Shown: piece by piece, positions 10,252-21,823 of the stretch | Numbering within the stretch: position 1 is the stretch's first letter | How the letters are laid out: each line of letters starts with the position of its first letter | Program-made: the position numbers and the translations under genes | Assembly: GCF_019320115.1 (NCBI RefSeq) | Contig: NC_089581.1 | Coordinates: 15,153,100 to 15,217,099 of the forward strand | DNA length: 64,000 nt | Source of the DNA: Miscanthus floridulus | Taxonomy: Eukaryota > Streptophyta > Magnoliopsida > Poales > Poaceae | Reading direction: 5' to 3' | The notes under the pieces: model-generated | Told to the model about the DNA's origin: nothing | Seen by the model: only the letters and a program-made list of their open reading frames with translations | Database searches by the model: none

Positions 10252-13200
10252 TGTAGGACGCAAGCCTAGTTAGAACTAGATGTTTTAGCATGCTCTCATC
10301 TCTGCTTAGTTCTTGCTGTCTCTCTAACCTTGTTATTTGCTAAAAGTTATGCTCACTTTGACCTCTATTCTGTTATGAAAACCTTGTCTCTATTTTGAAT
10401 CCTTTATCTTCGTCTAAATAGATGGATCGTAATGAGGAGACCACTAGTATCAAAGGTTAGGAGGACCAGGCTACGTTGTCCTTGATTGCATTCGATAAGG
10501 AGAAGCTTTTAGCTATCAACAACAAGTATTAGAAGAAATGACTCAACATAAGAGTTCTCAATAGTGCTTGCCATAGGGTCAAACCAACATACTAAAGGGA
10601 CCAGTGAAGAGACAAGTGGTAGAAGCTTGGAAGAAAATGAAGTCCAATGAAGGTGCTAGTAGTAATACGCTTAGAAGTCAGTATCAATGTCATTGTTGTG
10701 AACATTATGAGTTTCCTTGTCTTCGAAATAAGCCAACTAAGAAGGAAGTCAAGGTGAACCCGAGTTGTGAGGCCAATGTTGATAAGAATAGGAAGGCAAA
10801 CTCACTAGAGCCAGTATTGAGAAGTGACCAACATTTGAGTTCTACTACATTGTCACATCCAGTTCTAATCCCTAGTCGGATAAATTCAGACTTTAAAGAG
10901 TTAGAGGCTTCTCAAGCTAAGACTACTCCACATGAGGTATGCATAGATGGGTGGACAATCACCTATAAGGAGTTTCCACCCTGAAAGATCAAGCGATCTA
11001 GAAAGCGGTCCAGTCAAACAAAGATGAACCTTTAGAGTCAACATGCTGACAACACGCTAAGCAACAATTCTGTGGAGTATGACATCACAAAAGATCCAAC
11101 TAAGAGAAAGTGTTATCATTACCAACAAAAATGACATTATGTTAAATTTTGCCCATAGAAGAATCAACAATTATACCATGCAAGTGGCTAGAGTCAGGTC
11201 ACTACAGGGTTGCCACCAGTAAGTGTTAGTGATGCCCAACCCGAAAGCAGCATTTGAGGAGGATGATGAATGAAGGAGTCATGATGGACTATCCAAGATC
11301 AACAAAGTGGAGGATGTGTCACCCTCACGGTCATGCAAGAGATGCTACCCTAGATGCCCTCACAGCCACACCTTGGTTAAGGAATAGGAGTTTGTGCCCC
11401 TTTATGTAATAAAAACGATATTATCGTAAGTTGAGTCAATGATTGAGTTGTGCACCTTTATTGCTTTGTTGAATTGTCATTATGCTTATGCTTGTTTTGA
11501 ATCTTCATAATGAGTGCAATGATCTTATGGGGTTTGCCCATAATTTTATTTAGTTTATAGGCCTAAGGTATAATGATCAGTGCAATAAATAGTTGAGTTT
11601 TGGTTTCTCCTATTTCCTCTATCCCATCTTTTCAGAGTAGCCTGCACTCTTCGGCTTATATCTCTATTTTTTTATGACCAAAAATCATGAAAAAATTCTA
11701 GATAATATTACACTTCAATATATTTCTCCAACCATAAGAATCACCCTAATAGCTATTTTCGTTATGGAGTTATGAAAATCACAAGACGATACACATGTGC
11801 TGTTTAAAAGCTAGAGCAGTTTCTGTTATGCACTATTTTGGACTACCTAAACTATAGAATTTGGAAAAGTGTTCTATAAGGAAGTTGTGGAGAATTTGAT
11901 AAGCTTTCCAATGGTATAAACTACAACTTAATTGGATTAATGGAATGAGATTTACAGCTGTTTTATGGCACTACTATTTTTTCTACTCGCAAGGAATTTC
12001 AGATTTCTTGTCCTTGCCCATACACAAGAGTATCATTGGGATGTCAGAACGTCTTGATACTAGTTAGCTCATCTAGAGGGGTTGCAAGCTGGCCTTTTTG
12101 TGTCCCCTAGCTGATCATTTCTTAAGAGAGGTAGCCAAGTTGAAGAATTTGCAAGATGAAGTATCATACGTTCTTGTTTGCGCTGCGGAAGCATGGTGGG
12201 CCCATAACCCACAGGTCCTAGGATCGAAACCTTTGGAAGGAGATATGGGACATCTATAGTTGGTTCTATGTGGGCTCAAAAAACATCAATGTGACATCAA
12301 GCCTGACAAGTGAGTTCTCTACGTGGATATGTTATTAGGGAGAAAAGGGTACCAAGAAAGTTAATGATGTGATTGGAACCCACTCAAGGATGTGAGAGAG
12401 AAACTCAGAGTTTTCAATGATGAGATTTGATTAGAGGTTCAAGGGAGGTTTAACCAAGACCAACAAGATATTGATAGTGTTACTGGAGAAGGTTTTAAGT
12501 TTGCTTAGATCAAGAGATCTCAGCTAAGTATTTGAGGGAGTAAAAAAAAGGGGTTGAAAAAAACCTAAGTATTAGCTTTGACAAATCAGGACAAAAGCTT
12601 TATATCTACAATGATGCACCTTGTCAAGGTGTGGGATGTGTCGTTATATAAGAAGAAAAGTAGTGGCTTGTTCATTAAGTCAACTAAGGAAGCGTGAGTT
12701 GAATTACCTAACATGTTATCTGGAGTTATCCATTATGAAGCATGGAATGCTATCTTCTTGGACGTAAAAGTGACATCTAGGTGGATCACAAGAATTTAAA
12801 GGACATCTTCACTAAGATGGTTTTGAGCTTGTGACATCATTATTGGACTGATGCAATCAAGGTTTTATGACTTGGAAAACTGCTATCACTTGGAGAAGCA
12901 AAGTCATGGTCGATGCCCTTAGCAATGGAGAATTTTGCTAAGAAGGTTCAGGTGACACCAAGGACTAAGAATTTTATTCCAAGTTCGAGCAACTTAACCA
13001 GAATCTTTAATGTTTTGAAGATTGGTAGTAGAATCTCCTTCTGATCAAGAGATTCGTTAGGCTCCGTTGGAAGGTGGATATTTTAAGAAAGAGAATTGAT
13101 ATTATAGGAAAGGTGGCCTAGTGATTGGAGTTACCTAAGTATTGTTTGGAGTATCTATCAGAATCATGGAGTTAGTTTGGCAAGTTACTTGGAGTAAGGT

Positions 13201-13347
13201 TATCATATGCAAAGCAAGGCAGAATCCTTATTAAGAAGATGGAACTACACGATGAAACTACACGAGAAAGTAAAGAAGAATCCAAAGGCAGAGAATCTGC
13301 ATCTCTTTTGTCACCATCTCCATGAATCACGAGGACGAGATTCATCT
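10252..13347 (+). pseudogene. Decayed gag-pol interior of the chromovirus-like element
   Basis: No long frame survives, but landmarks remain in order. A gag zinc knuckle is at about 11112-11155 (C-Y-H-Y...H-Y-V-K-F-C-P, with the second Cys changed to Tyr). An RNase H/connection segment similar to LKHIFTK-type text is at 12780-12830. The ADALS-like motif that ends RNase H (VDALSN) is near 12910. A short open stretch at 10604-10984 precedes the zinc knuckle and is probably gag. Stops and frameshifts are dense throughout. The segment is far too short to hold all of pol, so integrase is largely gone. Confidence 0.6.
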
Positions 13348-13362
13348 TAAGGGGGGTAGAAT
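13348..13362 (+). other. Polypurine tract
   Basis: TAAGGGGGGTAGAAT ends directly at the TGTAACATCC start of the 3' LTR. Confidence 0.7.
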
Positions 13363-16300
13363 TGTAACATCCTAAAATTTGTGCTTTTGAAAATAGGATT
13401 AAAAAGATTTATTTATGAATTTTTGTGCACATGAAATATAGGAAAAAGAATATTTTTCATTATATTAAATTCATCATAAGGAGTAGTAACATGGATGTGT
13501 ATACATGCTGGTGCATTTGATTTATTGTAATGAGTGGTTGAAATCAAAATTCAAACTGAATTCAAATCACTTTTGGAAATAAGTTTGAAAAGGGCTCTAA
13601 AAAGAAAAGAAAAGGAGAATTGGAAAATAAAAGAGTTTTCAAAAGTTTGCAAAAGTTTAGTTTTGGAAACCTCCCAAAAGTTCTCATCTTAAAAAGTATA
13701 TTTGAAACTATATTTGAATTTGGATTTGAAATGATGTTTAAGAAAATAGAAAAGGGGATTCTAGTTTTTCTTTCCTTCTATTGGATTTGGCCCGAGCAGC
13801 CGACCTAGCCTATTTCTCTCTCGCGTGGCCTGGCTCACTTCACTCTCTCTACCAGCCCATCTCTCTCCCTCGGCCTGCCTCTGCTCCCTCCATAGCCAGT
13901 GGCCCATCTCTCCTTTCCCCTCTTCCCTACCTTGGCGCTAGCCCATTCCCACCGGCCCAACCAAAACCAAAGCCACGTGGCAGCGTCCCCTCTCTCTCTC
14001 TGTGTGACTGATGCACTAGGCCCACCTATTAGTGCCATCCCCTACCTTGAGTCGTTGTTATGCTGGACTCCGACGTCGCCGTGGAATTCATCTCTGTCTC
14101 CGCTATGCCATGCTTGGTGTGACCCGCAAGCCAGCCCCGCTCATAAATAGCGCCCCTACGTTGCGCTGCCCTCATCTAACCCTAGAGCTCTAGCTGATGC
14201 CCCAATCCAAGTTCATAACACCACAACCCTAAGCGCCACTGCTGCCGTCGAGTTTGAGCCATCGCCACTGTCAGTTCGTTCGCTCCCCATCGCTGAGATC
14301 TATCTCAGTGAGTTAGCCATGCCACCCTCTTGCTTTTTATGCTCTCGGTTCGCTTCGTCGTGGCCTATAGGCTTTTCTTCGAGATCACCAGCGAGCTTTC
14401 TCACTGTCATCCATGGCAGCAGCTGCGTTGGCCCTTTCTCTAGCTAGTCGTGCTCTCTCTCCCCCCCCCCCACTTAATTGTAGCCATCCATCATGTGATC
14501 AACGTCCTAGATTCAAAGATACGCCTTCGCCTATTGTAAGGAAAATGGACTCTAAGCCCATTTACTTTGAATTTTGGTGTTTGATGACCAACACAACTAA
14601 ATTGGACTAATGAATTTCCAAGTAATTGTTTTGTAGTTCAATAGGGTGCAAGACGTGACTTGGACAAAGGCGACATGATGATCCCACAATCAACACCATA
14701 AGCAAGACCCTAGAAGCATAAGAGAAGACCCAAGATACCAAGCATAGTCCAAGCACAAAGATGGGAACCAAGCTGGACACAAGATCGCGAAGAAACGAGC
14801 TCGGCAGAGGTGACCAGGCGCGGCCTTTATTGGGACCGAACGTGGCCGATTAGTTGCTTGGCAACAACAGGCATCAGCAGATGTGATCGGACGCACCGAT
14901 GACATTATTCTTCGTCATAGTAATGTTTTTAGCATGGCCGAACACAGCGGCACTGGACGACCGGACGCATAAAGTACAACGTCCGATCAAGTACAGAGAC
15001 GTTCCAGAGCGGCACCAGCGCGACCAGACATGTCTGATCGAGTGAGATCGGACTCGGCCCAGAGTCGGATCAACGCGCGCGTTCTAACGGTCGGGACGAC
15101 CAAACACGTTCGATTAGGATGACAGCAGCGTCTGGTTACTAGTAGAAATTTGGGTTTCACCCTCAAAGGCTATTTTCTCTATAGGGCTTATAAATAGACC
15201 TTCCAATCGTCCATTTGAGAAGTGGAGAGCTGAGGAAACATACCAAGGGTGTTGATACACCATTTTAGTGATCTCCACTTGTATAGTGCTTAGTGATTTA
15301 TTAAGTGATTAGCATAGGTGCTTTTGCGAAGTGCTTAGGTTGATTAGACCACCGCTTATGCGCTTGCTCTAGGTTTAGGCCTAGTGTTTAGTGAGGTTTG
15401 CACACCTTTTACCACTCGGTGCTTACGCGCACCATTGTTGTACATCGGAGAGGCTTGTAGTCTTGTGAGATCACACCAACTGCGTTTATGGTGTGGCCAC
15501 CACCGTGTATCGAAGGGAACAAGGTCCGCGGCGTTTTAGCCGGAAGCTTGATAGTGAAGACGACGGGGAGCATCTGGGAGAGGCTTGTCGGATGGCACGT
15601 CGGAGACCCACTTGCGCGTGGGGAAGGCCCGAGGCTATCCACGAAGTTACTCAACTAGGAGATTAACCCTTGCGAGGGATTCCTTGCGAGGGGCTCTAAC
15701 GAGGAATAGGGGAAAGCTTACGCACTTCTCGATACCTCGATAAAAATACCAGAGTCATCGATGGGAGTTTACATATCTCTACCTTACTCTTTAGCTTTTG
15801 CATTTACATTGCAATCTTTGTGTGTGCTTTACTTTCCTAGCTTAGTGATAGGCTAGTTGATAGGTTTGGAACATAGGCTGTATAACTCCTTTTATAGTAG
15901 AGATAGCAATACACTAGCAAAATCATAGTTGCATATTTAGATAGTTTATCTTTTTTGCATAGGTTTTGCTAAGGGTATAAAAGAGTGCATAGTTTAGAGT
16001 TAGAGTTTTAAGTTGCCTAATTCACCCCCCCCCCCCTCTTAGGCGTACCCTATGTTTTCCGTAAATCAACCCATCGTCCTGAGTAGTTCAAAAGTAATTA
16101 AAAATATACCCTTAATTTATCTGTTATGGTCCCTATGTTTTTTCAAAAATGAGCCCCGGTCCACAAGACTATTTTAATTCGGTTTTTAATATGAAATTGA
16201 TTTCAAAATATTTACAAAATTGCCACTGATCTTATTTTATGCGTAGTTTCTCTATTTTAACTACGATTTGATCCGTTCAAGTTGCGTTAGATTTGTAATA

Positions 16301-17931
16301 GCGTAATCTACATGTCTATACTACTGTTAAATATATTTTTAACTTTTAAAATTTGAGGTTAGATTTAATCTAGTATTTTATTAAAGGAAATCTTGTTAAA
16401 TTTATAACTTCTTCGTTATAGCTCCGATTTGAGTGTTTTTCGCGTCTGTGTGGTCGTAGTAACGGGAAGAACACCTTTAAAACCTTTTTACCTGTTGTTT
16501 ATTATGTTTGGTGTATTGTTTTAATTTATTTCTATTGTTTGCTTTATGTATGATTGCATAGATGCTTGTGTGGTGTTTTATGATCGTATCCAGTCGGTGA
16601 GCTATACGTGGTGAATCTAGAAGCAATTCATTGAAGGTTTGGACTAGAAGAAGGATCTGAGTTTAAGGCAAGTATAGCATAGGATCATCTTTGTTGTCCT
16701 ATTCACCTTAATATCATTTTAATCATGTGCATATGTCTACCTTGACTACCACTAAGGATTTTCTAGTACTTTGTACCTTGTGCTTTGATACCTATGGGGT
16801 ATTGCATTGGATAGTATGACGTTAGTGCTCAACTACAACCATGATCTTATAACTTGACTAATGATATATGCAATAAACACTAAAAGATGCTTTTTAGTAA
16901 TATAGAACAAGGGGGCTAGAGCATTGGGCTATTTTTATGGTGCTCTAGATTCCTTTCCCTAAGAACTTATCTGTAAGTGATCATCTGTGACTTATAGTAC
17001 AACTATGAGGGCTACATGGCTCTGGCTTTAGCTCAGTATGAGGACCTTTTCTAGCTTGTTAGAGGTTACCTTTATGGCATAAGAATGACTTGATGAATCG
17101 AGTATAGGACAACATCTACTCTTATGTGTATAACCGTGATGGAAATGTGCCATTCGATAGGAGAGTTCCTATATCTATTTGTTGAGTGAATCTAATGGCC
17201 CTAACTTGTTATACGAACCTTCGAAAGGCTTCATAGTGAACCCTATTGACCTTCCTTGGTAGTGGGTTAAGAGGCTCACGACCTCGAGCGAAAGGGTAAA
17301 TCATGACTTATAGTAAAAGTGTACAACCTCTGCAGAGTGTAAAACTATTATAACAGCCATGCTCACGGTCACGAATGGCCTTGGAACCCTTATGAAATAG
17401 ATGATGAACACTGATAATACTGATGATAAAGATGCTCACTAATGATTTCTATTTATACTATTCATTATTCATGTTTACCTGATCATGTGCTTATGGACTC
17501 ATGATAAACTTGTTGCTACTCAATTGCTAAAATCATGACTCATTAAAAGCTAATCGTAGTTGAACCAGTGTCAGCCTTTTGAGCCTCATGAACCCTATAT
17601 TATATTTGTCGAGTACGACATGTACTTACGCTTGCTTTACTTTTCAATACTTTGGAAAAATTCTGGATGGGTACCAGATTGCTAGAGTTTGGAGGAATTA
17701 GGCTTGTGATCAACCAGTTAGTTGTCCCTGTGGAATTGAAGTCTTCACCCGATGATCAGAGTTGTCTTTCCGCTGTTTGTTATCTAAGGTTATATTCTTT
17801 ATACTGAATACGTCATATATATTGAGCATTGTCTTTTGATATTACCCTTATTTATAGCTATATATGATATTTGACTTCCTGGGCTCACATATAGTGTGTA
17901 TCTGGTTTTGTTCTTAAAACCGGATGCTACA
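13363..17931 (+). mobile_element. 3' LTR of the decayed Gypsy element, interrupted by a solo LTR
   Basis: It starts TGTAACATCC after the polypurine tract and ends GGATGCTACA, so it keeps TG...CA ends. A 1514-bp solo LTR plus its 5-bp duplication lies inside at 14535-16053. A GC-rich part (13790-14480) holds short ORFs without recognisable domains. The final 200 bp match the 5' LTR remnant at 10028-10227. Confidence 0.75.
14535..16048 (+). mobile_element. SIRE-like solo LTR (1514 bp) with TSD CCTAT
   Basis: It begins TGTAAGGAAAATGG and runs to the CACCCCCCCCCCCCCTCTTAG tract and GGCGTAC. Direct flanks are CCTAT (14530-14534) and CCTAT (16049-16053), a perfect 5-bp target duplication, and no internal retroelement sequence is present. 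Its right end has lost the canonical CA. Between 14810 and 15130 it contains decayed versions of the GACCGGACGC palindromes seen at 2566-2960, for example GACCAGACATGTCTGATC. This places it in the same LTR superfamily. Solo LTRs form by LTR-LTR recombination. Confidence 0.8.
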
Positions 17932-17939
17932 GTTAGCAT

Positions 17940-18290
17940 ATTTCTACAAATATTTTCAAAGGTGTTCGCTCTTCACTAGATCTAAATGCATGTGCAATGA
18001 GTTAGAACATCTAGTGGCACTTTGATAATCGCATTTCAATACGAGTTTTACCCCTCTTAATAGTATGACTATCTATCCTAAATGTGATCACACACACTAG
18101 GTATCTTGATTACCAAAACAAAATAGCACTATCAAATTCACCTTTGCCTTAAGCCCATTTTGTTTTTCTCTTTCTTCTTTTCCAAGCCCGAGCACTTGAT
18201 CATCTCCATGGACTCCACCATCACCATGATCTTCACCACTGTGTAGCATTTACACGCAATGGTCGTCTACGTGAACAATGATTTTTTAGA
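17940..18290 (-). mobile_element. Diverged SIRE-like LTR fragment, reverse orientation
   Basis: The segment containing CTCTTAATAGTATGACTATC and CTATCCTAAATG matches, with many changes, the LTR text at 35365-35392 plus 49337-49350 (CTCTTAATAGTACGACCATC, then CTATCCTAAACCC). It is therefore part of a second LTR of that type in the same orientation. Its ends are not clear. Confidence 0.5.
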
Positions 18291-20250
18291 AGAAAACTCG
18301 TACTAGTTTGATAATTTTATGGTTTAAAATAAATTAATTCTGTATTTTTACTAATTAAACCATATTTTAATAGGTATTTTTAGAAAACAGAAAACCACCT
18401 AAAAACTAGTTTGAAGACCAAATTTGTCAGATTTCAGCAGTTGGAGGGTGTTCGTTACTCAATCTTGTAGTTCATGGTTGAAAATTAGACTAACTTGCAA
18501 CTTGAAGGTTGAAAATGTACTTTACCCTATTATTATGCTATTAAAGCATCTTCAATAGTTCCAAAACTCAATTGGTATATTAATGAGTTTTTCGAGTGGC
18601 TAAAAAAGTTAGGAACACGTTTGTTGGATTCCTCCTCCAACAATTTCTAAAATCTCACTCGTAAAATATAGAATGTAATTTTCATTAGGAATCTTCGATT
18701 ATTTTTCAAAATCACCATAACCATTTTATACTTTCTTTCTCCCTTATACATTTGCATTAGAAACCTTGTCTTACTCCTTATTCTTCCCCCACCTCCTTCC
18801 ATCTCTACATTGGCCGATCATACACTAGCATATATTTTTGTGCTATTGAGTCAAATTTTCCAAGTGCGAAAAATATTGGCAGTTGAGATTAGGAATTGTT
18901 GGAGAATGGCTTTTTCAATCTCTTGACAAAAAATCATGACTGAGTGTATTTTAGAAACTCTTAGAGATCCTCTTATTGACAAGCTAGACTATAATGAAAA
19001 ATGAGACAATTATCACACGTTATAGGCAGTGTAAACATTAATAAAACATTAAAAGACAAGCATATAGTTAGACCATCAAATAAATATATATTCTTTAGTC
19101 TCTCTTTTTCATTTTTTACTCTTTAGGTGATATATGTTACATATTCTTATATCTAGAATTGGTATGGCAATGAAAAATACTATTTCTGTACTAGATTCAT
19201 TTCTCATATGTTTATGAACCAACTAATTGGCATTGGTGAAAAGGAAAATTATTGATTTAGTTGGTTGAAGCTTTTCTTTGGGTAATACTCTCTATCCAAA
19301 TATCGTCATTGTTACAATCAGAGAAACATGTTGGTTCTGGTTCTAGATATTGTTACGACATAAGGACATAAGAGAGCATCTGCTTGGTGAGTAGAGCTTT
19401 AGAGGTTGTAACTTGGGACATTGTCGGTGTTTTGGTCAACGACATAAATACTAGGGGGATGTTTGGTTCTATCGCTTGTTACTATGATGCCTTAACGACC
19501 GAGGATTTCTAGCAAAGCTATGTGTTCGGTGCCCTTGCCTAAGTGCTTCAGAGTCCGTGCAAGCAAGATTTAACTTGCTAGCGCTTGGCTAGGCGAGCGC
19601 CTCATTGATCATGCCAGGACGACAAAGCAAGGCCATGGCATCGAGAAGAACCAAAATGCACCATAGATGATGCTAGGGTGCCCTACGATTTCGTGTATGA
19701 CAATGCATTACTTCTGTACTATATATGTTGATAAACGATAGGGTTGCTTGATGCTCAAATCTAATGTAAACATTTTGTAAGGAAACAATCTATTTTTTTT
19801 AAAAAAGAATCGAAGATGGCCTAAAAACGACATCGATTTTAATGCGCAGGGCTAGAACAGTAAAACATCAAACTAGGTGGACTTATTCGTCGTTTTAAAA
19901 AGATGGGCTCAAATTTGCCAGGCCTAGTCGGGGGGCGCCTAAATGCCGACTGGGTGGCATCGTGCCTCCCGCCGACCCCCTCCCCCACAATTATTTTTTT
20001 TTGAATTGGGTCGTTCTCCTGTATTTGGGCCGGTGTTCCGTTCAGGTCCGCGCACCACACAGCCAATCTGATAGCAGCCATGCAGTAGATCCAAGATTGC
20101 TAACATCAGCACATATTCCATACTTTTTAAAGTAAAAAAGTCATAACTCCAAAACTAAGTGTCCTAATTGAAATCCGATTGCACCATCGTATTTCTTGCA
20201 ATAAACTCTTTAAAACAAGACCCCATATGGATACATTTCGATAAATTTTT
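18291..20250. other. Intergenic DNA, no gene recognised
   Basis: This is AT-rich non-coding sequence. Around 18545-18970 a Tourist-like look (GCATCTTCAATAG at the left and GAGAATGGC at the right) hints at an old MITE, but I cannot fix its ends. A short GC patch at 19900-20090 has only chance ORFs. Confidence 0.5.
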
Positions 20251-20254
20251 TAAC

Positions 20255-20990
20255 GAACATTTATCTCATGATGAACATGTATTTAAAGATAATCGTCGAA
20301 CATCACATTAACACTACACGAACATCGCAAAAAACAGCATAGAATATCATATGTATACTACTTGAACATCACATATATCATGAAAAGTAAAAAAATAAAA
20401 AGAGTAAAAAATAAAATTAATGAAGTAATTGATTATAGTCAAATAAAAAGAAGAAAAAAATGCTACCGAACATCACAAATATATCATAAAACAGCACATT
20501 AACACTATACAAATATCACAAAATTATAACATAGATCATCATATATATACTACGTGAACTGTGAACACCACAAATAGCATGGAATGTAAAATAAAATAAC
20601 AAAATTAGTAAAGTAATTAATTAGAGTCAAATAAAAAGAAGAAAAAAGCTAACGAACATTACAAAAATATATCCTATAACATCAATGTACACTACCGAAC
20701 ATCACAAATACATCATATAACATCACATTAACATTCCACGAACATCACAAAAATATAGCTTAGAACATCCGTATAATACGTGAACATCATAAAATATCAA
20801 GAAATATAAAGTAAAATAATAAAATTAGTGAAGTAATTAATTAAAGTCAAATAAAAAAATAAAAATGCTACCGAATATCACAAAATATATCATAGAACAT
20901 CAATGTATACTTACTAAACATCACAATAGAACACCGTGTTTCTACTCACGGACATCTAAAAATACATCATAGAACATTACATATATACTA
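20255..20990 (+). repeat. Degenerate AT-rich tandem repeat (GAACATCACA...)
   Basis: The phrase GAACATCACAAATATATCAT and variants (ACCGAACATCAC, ACATGAACATCAC) recur every 30-60 bases, often followed by AACATCACATTAACAC. Larger blocks recur as well: the AATAAAAAGAAGAAAAAA phrase is seen at about 20440 and 20630. No coding potential. Confidence 0.7.
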
Positions 20991-21480
20991 CATGAACATC
21001 ACGTGTATCTGTAAATAAAAAACAAAATTTTAAAAAATAAATTAAAAATATATAAATGTTAAAAAATAAAACTATAAGAAAACAAAAAGAAAGAAAAATA
21101 AAAACTAAATAGAAGCCAGGAAAGGAAAAAAAATAAAAATAAAAATTAATAGAGTAAAATAAATATAGTAAAGGAATAAAGAAAGTAAAAAGAATGACAA
21201 AAGTCCAGAACAAATATATGGAACATAAATGAATGAAAGGAAAGAAAAAAGAAAAGAAAAACATACAATAAAAATGAAAATAGAAAAAAGAAACAAAAAG
21301 AATAATAAAAGACCAAAAAAGGAAAATAAAAAATAAAGGAAGGATAAAATAAATGGAAGAAAAGAAAAAATAATAAAATATGAAAATAAAGAAAAAGAAA
21401 AAGAAAGAATAAATAGTAGAAAGGAATGAAAAAGAAAAACGAAAAAAGAAAAAGAAAGAAAACGCAACTAAAGAACCAAC
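20991..21480 (+). repeat. Purine-rich A/G low-complexity tract
   Basis: Nearly all bases are A or G on the plus strand (AAAGAAAAAGAAAGAATAAA types). The complementary strand yields long Phe/Leu/Ser-only ORFs that are artefacts. It lies some 340 bp upstream of the PSMG2 start codon. Confidence 0.75.
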
Positions 21481-21823
21481 TAAGCGAAACTATCGCTGCT
21501 GACCGCGCGAGAGCGTGGACCGCTGGGCGTCATCGCGGGCGCCCTCTACCTGGGCTGTCGCTGGGCCGTCGCGTCCTTCTGTGGGCCGTCATCGCGAGCA
21601 TGGAGGGGGGTCGGCGCGCGGCTTCGGTCCGACTGGTCGGCAGCGATGGTTTCCGGGCTCAGTCGGGCCCAAATTTGCTAGCAGCTCGAATCCACGGTCC
21701 AACCTACTCTGTACTATTGCTCAGTGTCCGTCTTGTTCAACTTCTCGATCAAGGCAGAGAGTGCTTTCATCCGACAGCCGCCGAACCTGAGATCCCTGCA
21801 CCGCCGCCTGCCCGCCCGCCGGA

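Larger units (their letters stand above)
10028..17931 (+). mobile_element. Decayed chromovirus-like Gypsy retrotransposon with nested solo LTR
   Basis: Its last 200 LTR bases (10028-10227, ending GGTGCTACA) match 17735-17931 at the far end, so these are the 5' LTR remnant and the 3' LTR of one element. A primer-binding site follows the first, and a polypurine tract precedes the second at 13348. The 3' LTR starts TGTAACATCC (13363) and, without the nested solo LTR at 14535-16048, is about 3.05 kb. The 5' LTR is truncated at its junction with the pol fragment. The internal region is only about 3.1 kb, so much of gag-pol is deleted. Confidence 0.75.

Noticed and set aside
20255..20990. CRISPR-like array
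   Set aside because: The repeats vary in length and sequence, the spacers are not unique, and this is plant nuclear DNA.
20977..21467. Long minus-strand ORFs rich in Phe, Leu and Ser
   Set aside because: They are the complement of a purine-only tract. Composition alone explains them.
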